Position numbers and translations under genes: made by a program
Source: Marivivens aquimaris
Lineage (GTDB): Bacteria > Pseudomonadota > Alphaproteobacteria > Rhodobacterales > Rhodobacteraceae
DNA: 64,000 bases
Direction of reading: 5' to 3'
Assembly: GCF_015220045.1 (NCBI RefSeq)
Contig: NZ_JADBGB010000001.1
Span: 3,155,001 to 3,219,000, forward strand
Shown here: positions 45,239 to 53,993 of the stretch, piece by piece
Position numbering within the stretch: position 1 is the stretch's first letter
Layout: each line of letters begins with the position of its first letter
The notes under the pieces: generated by a model
Told to the model about the DNA's origin: nothing
Databases searched by the model: none
Seen by the model: the letters and a program-made list of their open reading frames with translations, nothing else

Positions 45239-47359
45239 ATGATCCCGACCCTTGCCGATGCTCTGGCTGCACGCGGCTATGAAAACTTGACCGCCGTCCA
45301 GAAGGCCGTGCTCGATCCCGAAGTGGACGGCCGTGACCTTCTGGTGTCGGCGCAAACCGGGTCGGGCAAAACTGTCGGCTTCGGTCTTGCTATCGCACCC
45401 CAGATCGTCAACGACGACGGCCGCGTCGGACCTGCCGGTCTGCCGCTCGCCGTTATCGTTGCGCCGACCCGCGAACTGGCGCTTCAGGTCCAGCGCGAAC
45501 TGACATGGCTCTACGGCCAAACCGGTGCCGTCATCGGCTCGGCTGTCGGCGGCATGGACCCGCGCGACGAACGCCGCAAGCTCGACCGCGGTGTGCACAT
45601 CGTTGTCGGCACGCCAGGCCGTCTGCGTGACCACACCCAGCGCGGCGCGCTCGACATGTCCGAAGTCAAAGCGATCGTCCTCGACGAAGCTGACGAAATG
45701 CTGGACCTCGGTTTCCGCGAAGACCTCGAATACCTGCTGGGCGAAGCGCCTGAAGAGCGCCGCACGCTGTTGTTCTCAGCCACCGTTCCCGCTGGCATTG
45801 CCAAGCTGGCGAAGAGCTACCAGCGCGACGCGATGCGTCTGCAGACCGCAGGCGAGGCGCGCCAACACACTGACATTACGTATCAGATGATGAACGTCGG
45901 CCCGCGCGATGCGGAAAACGCGATTATCAACACGCTGCTGTTCCACGATGCCGAAAACGCCATCGTATTCGCGAACACCCGCGCCGTTGTAGCACGTCTG
46001 ACCGCACGTCTGTCGAACCGTGGTTTTCAGGTTGTGTCGCTCTCGGGCGAACTGAGCCAAGCTGAACGTACCCACGCGCTGCAGGCGATGCGCGACGGCC
46101 GTGCCCGCGTTTGTGTGGCGACCGACGTTGCGGCTCGCGGCATTGACCTTCCGGGTCTGGAACTGGTGATCCACGCCGAACTGCCGTCGAACTCCGAAAC
46201 CCTTCTGCACCGCTCGGGCCGTACCGGCCGCGCTGGTAAGAAAGGTATCTCGGCTCTGATCGTTCCGCCGAAGGTCAAAGGCAAAGCGACCCGCCTTCTG
46301 AAAGGCGCAAAGGTCGAGGCCGAATGGACCGAAGCCCCGTCCGCTGAAGAAGTCCAGTCGCGCGAAGAAGAGCGTCTGCTGAACGACGAGTCGTGGAACG
46401 AGACCCCCACCGATACCCAAGCCGCATTTGCCGAGCGTCTGCTCGAGCGTTACAGCGCCGAAACCATCGCTGCCGCTTACCTGCGCCTCTATCAGGCGCG
46501 CCGTTCGGCTCCGGAAGACCTTGGCGCACCGTCGCCGCGTGATGATGACCGTGACCAAGCGAAGGCCAAGCGCCGCGAAGAGTTCGGCCCGGCTGTCTGG
46601 TTCTCGCTGTCAATCGGCCGCGAAGGCCGTGCCGACCCGCGTTGGATGCTCCCGATGCTCGCTAAGAGCGGCGGCATCAGCAAGGACGAGATCGGTGCGA
46701 TCCGCATTCAGGACGATGTCACCTACGTCGAGATCGCCGAGAAGAGCGCCGATGGTTTCGCGACCATGACCGCTGACGGTCTGGAGCAGGGCATCACCGC
46801 CGAGCGCATGGCTTCTGCGCCTGATTTCTCGTTCCGTGGCGGCCCGAAGGGCGGCGGCAAGAAGTCGTTCGACCGTGGTGACCGCAAGCCGCGCGAAAAT
46901 CGCGGCGACTGGAAACCGCGTGAGGACCGTGGCGATTTCAAGCCGCGCGAAGACCGTAAGCCCAAAGGCGACTGGAAGCCCCGCGAAGACCGCGGCGATT
47001 TCAAACCGCGCGAAGACCGCAAGCCCAAGGGTGACTGGAAACCGCGCGAAGACAAGCCGAAGGGTGACTGGAAGCCCCGCGACAACGACAAGCCGAAAGG
47101 CGATTGGAAGCCGCGCGAGGATCGCAAACCCAAGGGCGATTTCAAGGACCGCAAGCCGAAGGGCGACTGGAAGCCGCGTGAAGATCGCGCTGGCAAGCCG
47201 GCCGCCAAATCCGACGGCGAAGGTAAAAAACGCTGGAACGGTGACGACAAGAAGCGTCGCAACGCGATGGATACCAGCAAGCGTATGGATCGCGGCGCAG
47301 ATGCCCGTCCGCAGCGCAAGGGGCCGCCCGCTGGCGGAAAGCCCAAGCGCGGCAAGTAA
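45239..47359 (+). CDS. DEAD-box RNA helicase with a long basic repeat tail
   Basis: This ATP-dependent RNA helicase of 706 residues has all core motifs: LTAVQ (Q motif), AQTGSGKT, PTRELA, TPGR, VLDEADEML, FSATVP, ARGIDLP and HRSGRTGRAGK. A DbpA-like RNA-binding domain (about 445-520) follows. The tail from about 543 to 650 is a tandem of KPRED-RGDFKP and RKPKGDW units. It resembles DeaD/CsdA, which act in ribosome assembly and mRNA decay, often in the cold. No Shine-Dalgarno is visible; the ATG is chosen from the family start. Confidence 0.92.
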   Translation: MIPTLADALAARGYENLTAVQKAVLDPEVDGRDLLVSAQTGSGKTVGFGLAIAPQIVNDDGRVGPAGLPLAVIVAPTRELALQVQRELTWLYGQTGAVIGSAVGGMDPRDERRKLDRGVHIVVGTPGRLRDHTQRGALDMSEVKAIVLDEADEMLDLGFREDLEYLLGEAPEERRTLLFSATVPAGIAKLAKSYQRDAMRLQTAGEARQHTDITYQMMNVGPRDAENAIINTLLFHDAENAIVFANTRAVVARLTARLSNRGFQVVSLSGELSQAERTHALQAMRDGRARVCVATDVAARGIDLPGLELVIHAELPSNSETLLHRSGRTGRAGKKGISALIVPPKVKGKATRLLKGAKVEAEWTEAPSAEEVQSREEERLLNDESWNETPTDTQAAFAERLLERYSAETIAAAYLRLYQARRSAPEDLGAPSPRDDDRDQAKAKRREEFGPAVWFSLSIGREGRADPRWMLPMLAKSGGISKDEIGAIRIQDDVTYVEIAEKSADGFATMTADGLEQGITAERMASAPDFSFRGGPKGGGKKSFDRGDRKPRENRGDWKPREDRGDFKPREDRKPKGDWKPREDRGDFKPREDRKPKGDWKPREDKPKGDWKPRDNDKPKGDWKPREDRKPKGDFKDRKPKGDWKPREDRAGKPAAKSDGEGKKRWNGDDKKRRNAMDTSKRMDRGADARPQRKGPPAGGKPKRGK

Positions 47360-47366
47360 TTCAGGA

Positions 47367-47390
47367 AGGGGCCTTCGGGCCCCTTTTTCT
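47367..47390 (+). terminator. terminator of the helicase gene
   Basis: AAGGGGCC-TTCG-GGCCCCTT followed by a T-run, eight bases past the stop. Confidence 0.92.
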
Positions 47391-47420
47391 TTGGCTTGTC
47401 TACAGACGATCGGCCAATAA

Positions 47421-47445
47421 AAAACGGAGCCCGAAGGCTCCGTTT
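47421..47445 (-). terminator. terminator of rplY
   Basis: AAACGGAGCC-CGAA-GGCTCCGTTT, read on the minus strand with a T-rich end, 27 bases past the rplY stop. Confidence 0.9.
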
Positions 47446-47471
47446 CATTCAGTCCCGAAAAGGGGCAAAGA

Positions 47472-48098
47472 TTACTCTTCGCCGCCCTCTTCAGCAGCGT
47501 CTTCTTCAGCGTTGTCAGCCGACACGAGGCCCGACGGAGCCTGGATGTTGGCGATGACGAAGTCGCGGTCGATGACAGGCTTAACGCCTTCCGGAAGGGT
47601 GACTTCCGAAATGTGGATGGTGTCACCGATTTGCTTGCCGGTCAGGTCGACAACGATCTGTTCCGGGATCTCGCCGGCAACAACGTTGAGTTCGACTTCC
47701 GGACGTACGACGGTCAGAACGCCGCCACGCTTGAGGCCCGGAGCAGCTTTTGCGTTCTCGAATTCGACGTGAACGAACAGGTTCACACGCGAGGTACGCT
47801 TCAGACGCATCAGGTCGATGTGGGTCGGAAGGTCCTTGACCACGTCGCGCTGAACGCCGCGGCAGATGACGCGGACGTCTTCCTGACCTTCAACCTTGAG
47901 GTTGAAGAGGGTCGACATGAAGCGGCCAGCTTTCAGCTTTTGCAGCAGCTTGTTGAAGTCGAGGTTGATTGCGAGGGGCTCTGCGCCACCACCGTAAACG
48001 ATACCCGGAACTTTGCCTTCACGGCGAGCTTGACGAGCGGCCCCCTTGCCTGTCCCCGTACGTTCCGTGGCGATAAGATCAGGAATCTCACGTGCCAT
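47472..48098 (-). CDS. rplY: 50S ribosomal protein L25 / general stress protein Ctc
   Basis: L25 binds 5S rRNA. This is the long two-domain (CTC/TL5-type) form of 208 residues: an N-terminal L25 domain (about 5-95, [26 protein letters not shown]) and a C-terminal beta domain ([14 protein letters not shown]), ending in an acidic Glu/Ala tail. GGAG precedes the ATG at 48098; an in-frame ATG five codons earlier overlaps that site. The gene has its own terminator. Confidence 0.95.
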   Translation of the reverse strand: MAREIPDLIATERTGTGKGAARQARREGKVPGIVYGGGAEPLAINLDFNKLLQKLKAGRFMSTLFNLKVEGQEDVRVICRGVQRDVVKDLPTHIDLMRLKRTSRVNLFVHVEFENAKAAPGLKRGGVLTVVRPEVELNVVAGEIPEQIVVDLTGKQIGDTIHISEVTLPEGVKPVIDRDFVIANIQAPSGLVSADNAEEDAAEEGGEE

Positions 48099-48223
48099 CT
48101 TGATAATCTCCAATATAGATGGGGCCGCCCTCCAAGGGTGTGCGGCCCGATGAAGCCGCGCACATACACGCGAATCCCTATTTTGGAAAGACCAAAACGG
48201 CCCGTGGCCCTGTTTATATGGCG

Positions 48224-49387
48224 TTAGACCCAGCGCCCCTCAAAGTCGTCGGGCACCAGCACCATATCGCGGTCGAAGGTGTTGATATCACGGCGACCGC
48301 AGAGCGCCATGGAGATGTCGAGCTCCTTATGGATGACCTCCAGCGCCTTGGTGACCCCCGCTTCGCCCATCGCGCCGAGCCCGTGGATATAGGCCCGCCC
48401 GATCATCACGCCCTTGGCTCCGAGGCAGAGAGCCTTCAGCACGTCCTGACCCGAACGGATGCCACTATCGAGCCAGACTTCGGTCTGATCGCCTACGGCT
48501 GCGACAATCGACGGCAGCACGCGGATCGACGACAGCGCGCCATCCAGCTGGCGACCGCCGTGGTTCGACACCACGATGGCATCGCAGCCGACCTCGACTG
48601 CCTTTTTGGCGTCTTCGACGTCCAGAACGCCCTTGAGGATGACCTTGCCGCCCCACTTTTCTTTCAGCCGTGCGATCATCGACCAATCGAGCCGCGGCTC
48701 GAACTGTTCCGCCGTCCATGCCGACAGGCTCGACATATCCGAAGCGCTCTTTGCGTGGCCGACAATATTTCGAAACGTGCGCCGCTTGGTCTGGAGCATC
48801 TCCAGCCCCCACTGCACACGCCACCCCATATCGAGGATCGACTTCGCCGTCAGCTTCGGCGGAGCCGACAGGCCGTTCTTCAGATCCTTGTGACGCTGCC
48901 CGAGGATCTGCAAATCGAGCGTAATCACAAGCGCATCGACGCCTGCATTCTTGGCGCGCTGGATGATGTTATCGACGAAGTCCTCGTCCCGCATGACGTA
49001 CAGCTGGAACCAGAACGGCGCCTTGGTGTTCTCGCGCACATCTTCGATCGAACAGATCGACATGGTGGAAAGCGTGAACGGCACGCCGAACTTCTCCGCC
49101 GCGCGCGCCGCTTTGATCTCGCCATCCGCGCGCTGCATCCCTGTCAGACCTACAGGCGCCAGCGCCACAGGCATCGCCACATCCCGGCCGATCATCGTCG
49201 TCTTGGTCGTGCGGTTCGACATGTCGACGGCTACGCGCTGACGCAGACGGATCTTGTCAAAGTCGCTGGTGTTCTCGCGGAACGTCTGTTCCGTCCACGA
49301 ACCGGACTCGCAGTAATCATAGAACATCTTGGGCGTCCGCAGCTTGTGCAGACGCTTGAGGTCATCAATGCAGGTAATGACGGGCAT
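48224..49387 (-). CDS. lldD: L-lactate dehydrogenase (FMN-dependent, quinone-linked)
   Basis: This 387-residue FMN alpha-hydroxyacid dehydrogenase has the active-site His in [12 protein letters not shown], the substrate Tyr in FYDYCESGS, the FMN sites [15 protein letters not shown] and QLYVMRD, and [15 protein letters not shown]. In the family, LldD oxidises L-lactate to pyruvate and feeds the quinone pool at the inner membrane. A role on another 2-hydroxyacid (mandelate or glycolate type) cannot be excluded. It stands alone between rplY and a VOC gene on the same strand. Confidence 0.9.
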   Translation of the reverse strand: MPVITCIDDLKRLHKLRTPKMFYDYCESGSWTEQTFRENTSDFDKIRLRQRVAVDMSNRTTKTTMIGRDVAMPVALAPVGLTGMQRADGEIKAARAAEKFGVPFTLSTMSICSIEDVRENTKAPFWFQLYVMRDEDFVDNIIQRAKNAGVDALVITLDLQILGQRHKDLKNGLSAPPKLTAKSILDMGWRVQWGLEMLQTKRRTFRNIVGHAKSASDMSSLSAWTAEQFEPRLDWSMIARLKEKWGGKVILKGVLDVEDAKKAVEVGCDAIVVSNHGGRQLDGALSSIRVLPSIVAAVGDQTEVWLDSGIRSGQDVLKALCLGAKGVMIGRAYIHGLGAMGEAGVTKALEVIHKELDISMALCGRRDINTFDRDMVLVPDDFEGRWV

Positions 49388-49455
49388 GGCGCTATCCTGA
49401 TAATTGGTGCGGAATACTTACCAATTCACCCATTTCAGCGCAACAGCTTTGCGCC

Positions 49456-49863
49456 TTATGCCGCAGGCGTCGTCATGATGATCCAGTGGGTACCGAACCG
49501 GTCTTTGGTCATCCCCATGCCTGGCGAAAAGAACGTCGGTCCGAACGGCATGATGACTCCGTCCTCGGTCTTGAGTGCCTCGTAAATCTCCTCTGCACGC
49601 TTTGCGGACTTGAGCTCGACCGATACGGACATCGCCTTTTGGTCGTCTCCTTCGAAATTCGCCGGAAAATCCGACGCCATCAGGTTGCCAGCCTCCGGTG
49701 ACATCAGCGCCGCATGCATCACGCGGTCCAATCCCATCTCGGGCGAAGCCATGTCGGGCATGTCGCCATAGGTCGAAATCGTGAGCTCGCCGCCGAAAAT
49801 GCTCTGGTAGGTCTCCATCGCCTCGCGGCAGTGACCTTTGAAATGAATGTATGGGGTAAACAC
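49456..49863 (-). CDS. VOC family protein, PhnB-like
   Basis: This 135-residue vicinal-oxygen-chelate protein starts with a GTG (FTPYIHFKGHCREAMETYQSIFGGEL), the pattern of the PhnB/3-demethylubiquinone-9 3-methyltransferase-like subgroup, and ends GMTKDRFGTHWIIM. AAAGGAG stands seven bases before the GTG, which fixes that start. Despite the historic names, no enzyme activity is established for this group. Confidence 0.87.
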   Translation of the reverse strand: MFTPYIHFKGHCREAMETYQSIFGGELTISTYGDMPDMASPEMGLDRVMHAALMSPEAGNLMASDFPANFEGDDQKAMSVSVELKSAKRAEEIYEALKTEDGVIMPFGPTFFSPGMGMTKDRFGTHWIIMTTPAA

Positions 49864-49944
49864 GGTCCGAATCTCCTTTGCCGGAACTTGTGCAGTCAGT
49901 GTGCGCTTCGCGCCTAGGCATCTCAACAGATTTGCCTTTGTGCC

Positions 49945-50016
49945 TGAAATATCCCGGGGGTCGCCGCCAAAGCGGCGGAAGGGGGCAGCGCCCCCTCAGC
50001 GACGCTTGCGTCGCTT
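49945..50016 (-). repeat. dispersed hairpin repeat, copy 2, with three tandem hairpins
   Basis: On the minus strand three perfect stem-loops (AGCGACGC/GCGTCGCT, AGGGGGC/GCCCCCT, CGCCGC/GCGGCG) are followed by GACCCCCGGGATATTTCAGG. The core agrees with copy 1 at 11160-11215. It lies between the divergent VOC and ychF genes, so it ends no known transcript. Confidence 0.6.
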
Positions 50017-50061
50017 GTCTGCCCGTCCTAGAAGCCCTTCGAGCTAATTCAGGAGGGTCCG

Positions 50062-51159
50062 ATGGGATTCAAGATGGGTATCGTGGGTCTGCCGAACGTC
50101 GGTAAATCGACCCTCTTCAACGCACTGACCAAGACCGCCGCCGCACAGGCCGCCAATTTCCCGTTCTGCACCATCGAGCCGAACGTCGGTGACGTGGCCG
50201 TTCCCGACCCGCGCCTCGACAAACTGGCCGAGATTGCAGGCTCCAAGCAGATCATCCCGACCCGCATGACCTTCGTGGACATCGCAGGTCTGGTGAAGGG
50301 CGCGTCCAAGGGCGAAGGCCTCGGCAACCAGTTCCTCGCCAACATCCGTGAATGTGACGCTATTGCCCACGTTCTGCGCTGCTTCGAGGATGACGACATC
50401 ACCCACGTCGACGGCCGCGTCGATCCGGTCGCCGATGCCGAAACGATCGAGATGGAACTGATGCTCGCTGACCTCGAGTCGATCGAGCGCCGGCTCCAGA
50501 ACATCGTCCGCAAGGTGCGCGGCGGCGACAAGGAAGCCGTGGAGCAGGAGCGCCTGCTGAACCTCGCCAAAGAAGCCATCGAAGCGGGCAAGCCCGCCCG
50601 CACCGTGGAAATCGCTGACGAGGACCAGAAGCAGTGGAAGATGCTCCAGCTTCTGTCGACGAAGCCTGTTCTTTACGTCTGCAACGTCGAGGAATCCTCG
50701 GCCGGTTCCGGCAACAGCCAGTCGGCCCGCGTTGCGGAAATGGCCGCCGCTCAGGGCAACAGCCACGTCGTCATCTCGGCCCGCATCGAAGAAGAGATCA
50801 GCCAGCTCGACGAAGAAGAGCAGGAAATGTTCCTCTCCGAATTGGGCCTGACCGAAGCCGGCCTCGACCGTCTGATCCGCGCCGGTTACGAACTGCTGCA
50901 CCTCCAGACCTACTTCACCGTTGGTCCGAAAGAGGCCCGCGCGTGGACCATCAAAGAAGGCACCGGTGCCCCCGCGGCCGCAGGCGTCATCCACGGCGAT
51001 TTCGAGCGCGGCTTCATCCGTGCAGAGACCATCGGTTACGACGACTACATCACCTACAAAGGTGAAAACGGCGCCAAAGAAGCCGGCAAGATGCGTGCGG
51101 AAGGCAAGACTTACATCGTCAAAGACGGCGATGTGCTGCACTTCCTGTTCAACACCTGA
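50062..51159 (+). CDS. ychF: redox-regulated ribosome-binding ATPase YchF
   Basis: YchF is an Obg-related P-loop protein that prefers ATP. The 365-residue protein has GLPNVGKST (Walker A, 9-17), DIAGLVKGASKGEGLGNQFL, the NVEE segment (YVCNVEE) in place of NKxD, and a C-terminal TGS domain (about 280-363, LQTYFTVGPKEARAWTI). AGGAGGG precedes the ATG. Its 3' end overlaps the DUF4130-like gene on the other strand by 49 bases. Confidence 0.96.
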   Translation: MGFKMGIVGLPNVGKSTLFNALTKTAAAQAANFPFCTIEPNVGDVAVPDPRLDKLAEIAGSKQIIPTRMTFVDIAGLVKGASKGEGLGNQFLANIRECDAIAHVLRCFEDDDITHVDGRVDPVADAETIEMELMLADLESIERRLQNIVRKVRGGDKEAVEQERLLNLAKEAIEAGKPARTVEIADEDQKQWKMLQLLSTKPVLYVCNVEESSAGSGNSQSARVAEMAAAQGNSHVVISARIEEEISQLDEEEQEMFLSELGLTEAGLDRLIRAGYELLHLQTYFTVGPKEARAWTIKEGTGAPAAAGVIHGDFERGFIRAETIGYDDYITYKGENGAKEAGKMRAEGKTYIVKDGDVLHFLFNT

Positions 51160-51836
51160 TGCGTCAGCGCCGGTAACGGCGCAGGCAAAGCTAGCATGAC
51201 GTGGGCGCGGGTTTCCTGCGCCCACAACCATTTCTGCCACTCCGCTTGGCCGGTGTCTTTGGGCAGATCGGGGCGGGCAGGGGCCTCATAGGCCAATTCA
51301 TGCCCCGCGATATTCCGCACGGTCCGCGCGGGCGTATGCACCACCCAGTCGAGGTCCGAGAACTTGCGCCGGAAAACCGGTAGCGCCAGCTCGACAGGAT
51401 CATTCTCCACATCACACCAACCGGCATACAGCCGCCGTCCGCTCCGCCAACCGAGGTCATGCAGGCGCAGCTGCCGGTTCAGGCGGCGCAGGCTCTTGCG
51501 AACCTCCTCCTCCATCCCCAGCAGCGCCGTCACGTCGGGATCCTTGCCCTCGGTCAGCAGCCCCGGCGTCAGCTTCAGACGCCAAGCAAGTCGATAGAGC
51601 CGCGTAAAGCGGTCCTCGCTCGCGTGAGACGTCACGCTATCGGCCAGATGCAGGAATCGCTCGGGCACGCGCACCTTGAAACGGGCCATCGGAAGAGGGG
51701 GCAGATAGGCCTCTTCCCGAGGCGGCAGGACCTCCCATGACACTTGTTCCGGCGGCACGCGGGCAGCCAGCAGATGCCGTGCAGCACGGCGCCAGGCAGG
51801 GGCGGTGGAACTGAAAGGCAGCGGTATGGCGAACAT
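51111..51836 (-). CDS. DUF4130-like (TIGR03915-type) DNA metabolism protein behind a LexA box
   Basis: The 241-residue protein looks like the N-terminal and middle part of the DUF4130/TIGR03915 family: WRRAARHLLAARVPPEQVSW, VRVPERFLHLADSVTSHASEDRFTRLYRLAWRL, a DPDVTALLGMEEEVRK helix and VFRRKFSDLDWVVHTP. In other bacteria this domain accompanies a UdgX-type uracil glycosylase or a radical SAM (SplB-like) protein. Here the usual NPARL-type C-terminal motif and any glycosylase domain are missing. GGAG precedes the ATG at 51836. The LexA box 16 bases upstream supports a DNA repair role. The family call is from pattern memory. Confidence 0.68.
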   Translation of the reverse strand: MFAIPLPFSSTAPAWRRAARHLLAARVPPEQVSWEVLPPREEAYLPPLPMARFKVRVPERFLHLADSVTSHASEDRFTRLYRLAWRLKLTPGLLTEGKDPDVTALLGMEEEVRKSLRRLNRQLRLHDLGWRSGRRLYAGWCDVENDPVELALPVFRRKFSDLDWVVHTPARTVRNIAGHELAYEAPARPDLPKDTGQAEWQKWLWAQETRAHVMLALPAPLPALTHQVLNRKCSTSPSLTM

Positions 51837-51851
51837 CGAGCGACTCCGTGT

Positions 51852-51866
51852 GTTCACTATATGTTC
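51852..51866 (-). promoter_or_regulatory. LexA (SOS) box, alphaproteobacterial type
   Basis: GTTC-ACTATAT-GTTC is an exact GTTC-N7-GTTC direct repeat (GAAC-N7-GAAC on the minus strand), 15 bases upstream of the start of the minus-strand DUF4130-like gene. This is where a LexA operator would sit. Confidence 0.7.
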
Positions 51867-51966
51867 CAGATCGGCAGCCGCAAGCGGGAAAGCTTGCGAA
51901 ACGTCTATGACGAAAAATCAAGCAAGCACCTTGTCTTCCCCGAAAACCGCCATTAGACGGGTCGAC

Positions 51967-52056
51967 GGAGACGTGGCCGAGTGGTCGAAGGCGCTCCCCT
52001 GCTAAGGGAGTAGGCGGGAAACCGTCTCGAGGGTTCGAATCCCTTCGTCTCCGCCA
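51967..52056 (+). tRNA. tRNA-Ser (GCU anticodon)
   Basis: This 90-base class II tRNA has acceptor arms GGAGACG/CGTCTCC, a D-arm GTGGCCGAGTGG, the anticodon loop CTGCTAA in a CTCCC/GGGAG stem, a long variable arm, the T-loop GGTTCGAATCC and an encoded CCA end. The anticodon GCT reads AGC and AGU codons. It stands alone. Confidence 0.97.
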
Positions 52057-52191
52057 TTTCACGAAATTGATGCTTCTCTGACAGCCATTGATTTCGCTTG
52101 GCGTTTTTTCCTGACAGCTTCGATCTCGAAAGCCCGGCCTTGCTTCGGTTCCGGCCTCGCGCATAGCTTGGCGACAAATCTGAGGGGCGGG

Positions 52192-52992
52192 ATGACCACC
52201 ATAAACATCATCGGCGCGGGGCGTGTCGGGGCCACGTTTCTGCGACTTTTCGAGCGGCTGGACGGCGTGCGGATCGGTGACGTGGCGAGCGGCAGCCTTC
52301 GTAGTGCGCAAGCGGCAGTGACCGGCGGCGGCGCGGGGCGGGCGGTTGAGCTGACCGACATGTCGCCTGCGGATATCTGGCTGATAACCGTACCGGACGA
52401 CCGTATCTCGGACATCGCCGCGCAAATCTCTGCGCCGCCTGCGATTGCGGTGCATTGTAGCGGGTTCAAATCGTCGGATGCGCTGGCATCTCTCGCGGAC
52501 AAGGGCTGGAAAACCGCGAGTTGTCATCCGGTGCGTAGCTTTGCCGACCCTGACGCCGCAGCGAACGCCTTTGCGGGGACCTATTGCGCGATCGAAGGAA
52601 CGGCCGCGTCCGAGGTCTCTGACCTGATCCGGCGGATCGGCGGCGTGCCGTTCGATGTGCTGCCGGAGAAGAAGGCGATCTATCACGCGGCGGCGGTGTT
52701 CTCGAACAACTTTACGACCGTGATCCAGCAGATCGCTCTGGACGCGTGGCGCGAAGCGGGAGTGGATCCGGATACTGCCAAGTCACTCTGCGCGTCGCTT
52801 CTGACCGCCACGGCGGAGAACGTCGCCTTGCTTGGCCCGCAGCAGGCACTGACTGGACCCGCTGCGCGAGGCGACATGCAAGTGCTGGTGGAGCAGCAGG
52901 CCGCGCTGGCCGCGTGGGAGCCGCGATACGCCAAACTCTACGAAGACTTCAGCGCGATGGCGCGGGCGCTTAAATCCAACGGCTCGCTCTAG
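52192..52992 (+). CDS. Rossmann-like and DUF2520 domain-containing protein
   Basis: This 266-residue protein has an N-terminal NADP-binding Rossmann domain (INIIGAGRVGATFLRLFE, residues 4-21) and a C-terminal all-helical DUF2520 domain (about 135-260, IYHAAAVFSNNFTTVI, ALTGPAARGD). The layout resembles pyrroline-5-carboxylate reductase and ketopantoate reductase; members are often near panB/panC, but not here. GAGG precedes the ATG at 52192. Substrate unknown. Confidence 0.88.
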   Translation: MTTINIIGAGRVGATFLRLFERLDGVRIGDVASGSLRSAQAAVTGGGAGRAVELTDMSPADIWLITVPDDRISDIAAQISAPPAIAVHCSGFKSSDALASLADKGWKTASCHPVRSFADPDAAANAFAGTYCAIEGTAASEVSDLIRRIGGVPFDVLPEKKAIYHAAAVFSNNFTTVIQQIALDAWREAGVDPDTAKSLCASLLTATAENVALLGPQQALTGPAARGDMQVLVEQQAALAAWEPRYAKLYEDFSAMARALKSNGSL

Positions 52993-53002
52993 TTCGTACG
53001 CG

Positions 53003-53893
53003 TCAGGCGAAGGCCGGTACTTTACGCTCCGGCCAGATTTCCAGAACGCCTGCGGTGAGCACGAGCAGCCCGCCGAGGATTTCCTGCGTCGCGGGCATCT
53101 CTCCGGCAAAGATGGCGGCAGAGATGGTGCCCGCGATGACTTCGGTCATCAGCAGGATGCCGACGCGTGCGGGTTCGAGCCTTGCGGTTGCCCACATCAG
53201 GCTCGACAGTGACGCGCCCCACCACAGCCCGCCCGCGAGGATCGCGGTGCCGATCACGGGAGCGATGTACAGACCACTGAAATCGGGCGCGCCGGACAGC
53301 AAGGCAAAGAACAGCGACGTTCCCGCAGCGCCGCAGGCAAAGACGAACGCGGCGGGCAGCGGTTTGACCGAAGGGCGGTACTTCATGCCGGTCGTCGCGA
53401 CCGCCCACATCATGCCCGAGATCAGCGCCATCCACTCGCCCCAGCTACGCGGGTAGGGGATGGTGCCGTCGGCGCTGAGGAATACGCCGAGGCCAGCGAT
53501 GCCAGCGATAATGGCGAGCAGCCGTGTGAGGGTTGTTTCCTCCCCAAATACGAACCGTGCGATCAGCGTGCTCCAGACGGGCGTCAGGAAGTATAGCAGG
53601 ATGATGATCGCGACCCGACCGTCCACAAGGCTGATCGAGTACATCGCGAATGCCGCCCCGCCGAACAGGAGCGACGCGATGGCCCAGCCGTCTGCGCGGC
53701 GCAGCTCTGCCGCGTGGCGGATTGCGAAAGGTAGCAGGATGACCGCCGCCGCAACGGTAATCGCAAGCGTACCCCACGCGCCCAGCAGCCCCAGCCCGTC
53801 CATGGCGCGGACGGGCATCCAGTAGAGCCCCCAAAGGACACCGGTAAGGGTAACGATGACTGTCGCGAGCCTGATTGTCTTGGTCTGGTCCAT
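53003..53893 (-). CDS. DMT superfamily (EamA) transporter
   Basis: This 296-residue membrane protein has ten predicted helices in two EamA repeats (about 10-140 and 155-285), with the first-repeat start VIVTLTGVLWGLYWMPVRAM and the second-repeat GEWMALISGMMWAVATTGMKY. Family members export amino acids, metabolites or drugs; the substrate is not readable. It is divergent from the LysR gene, a common regulator-exporter pairing. Confidence 0.9.
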   Translation of the reverse strand: MDQTKTIRLATVIVTLTGVLWGLYWMPVRAMDGLGLLGAWGTLAITVAAAVILLPFAIRHAAELRRADGWAIASLLFGGAAFAMYSISLVDGRVAIIILLYFLTPVWSTLIARFVFGEETTLTRLLAIIAGIAGLGVFLSADGTIPYPRSWGEWMALISGMMWAVATTGMKYRPSVKPLPAAFVFACGAAGTSLFFALLSGAPDFSGLYIAPVIGTAILAGGLWWGASLSSLMWATARLEPARVGILLMTEVIAGTISAAIFAGEMPATQEILGGLLVLTAGVLEIWPERKVPAFA

Positions 53894-53993
53894 GACGGCC
53901 TCCGGTAATTGAATTCCTTGCTCTATCTGGTGGAGGGCGCCCTAAAGTTCAAAGCATTTGATCTTGGAGCAAAGGTTAGTCTAGCTTCCCTTT

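Noticed and set aside
46867..47190. Repeated DNA resembling a CRISPR-like or tandem array
   Set aside because: The repeats stay in frame, encode the charged tail of the helicase and have no unique spacers.
50049..51240. Open frames antisense to ychF
   Set aside because: Apart from the DUF4130-like gene ending at 51111, these are shadows of ychF codons without start signals.
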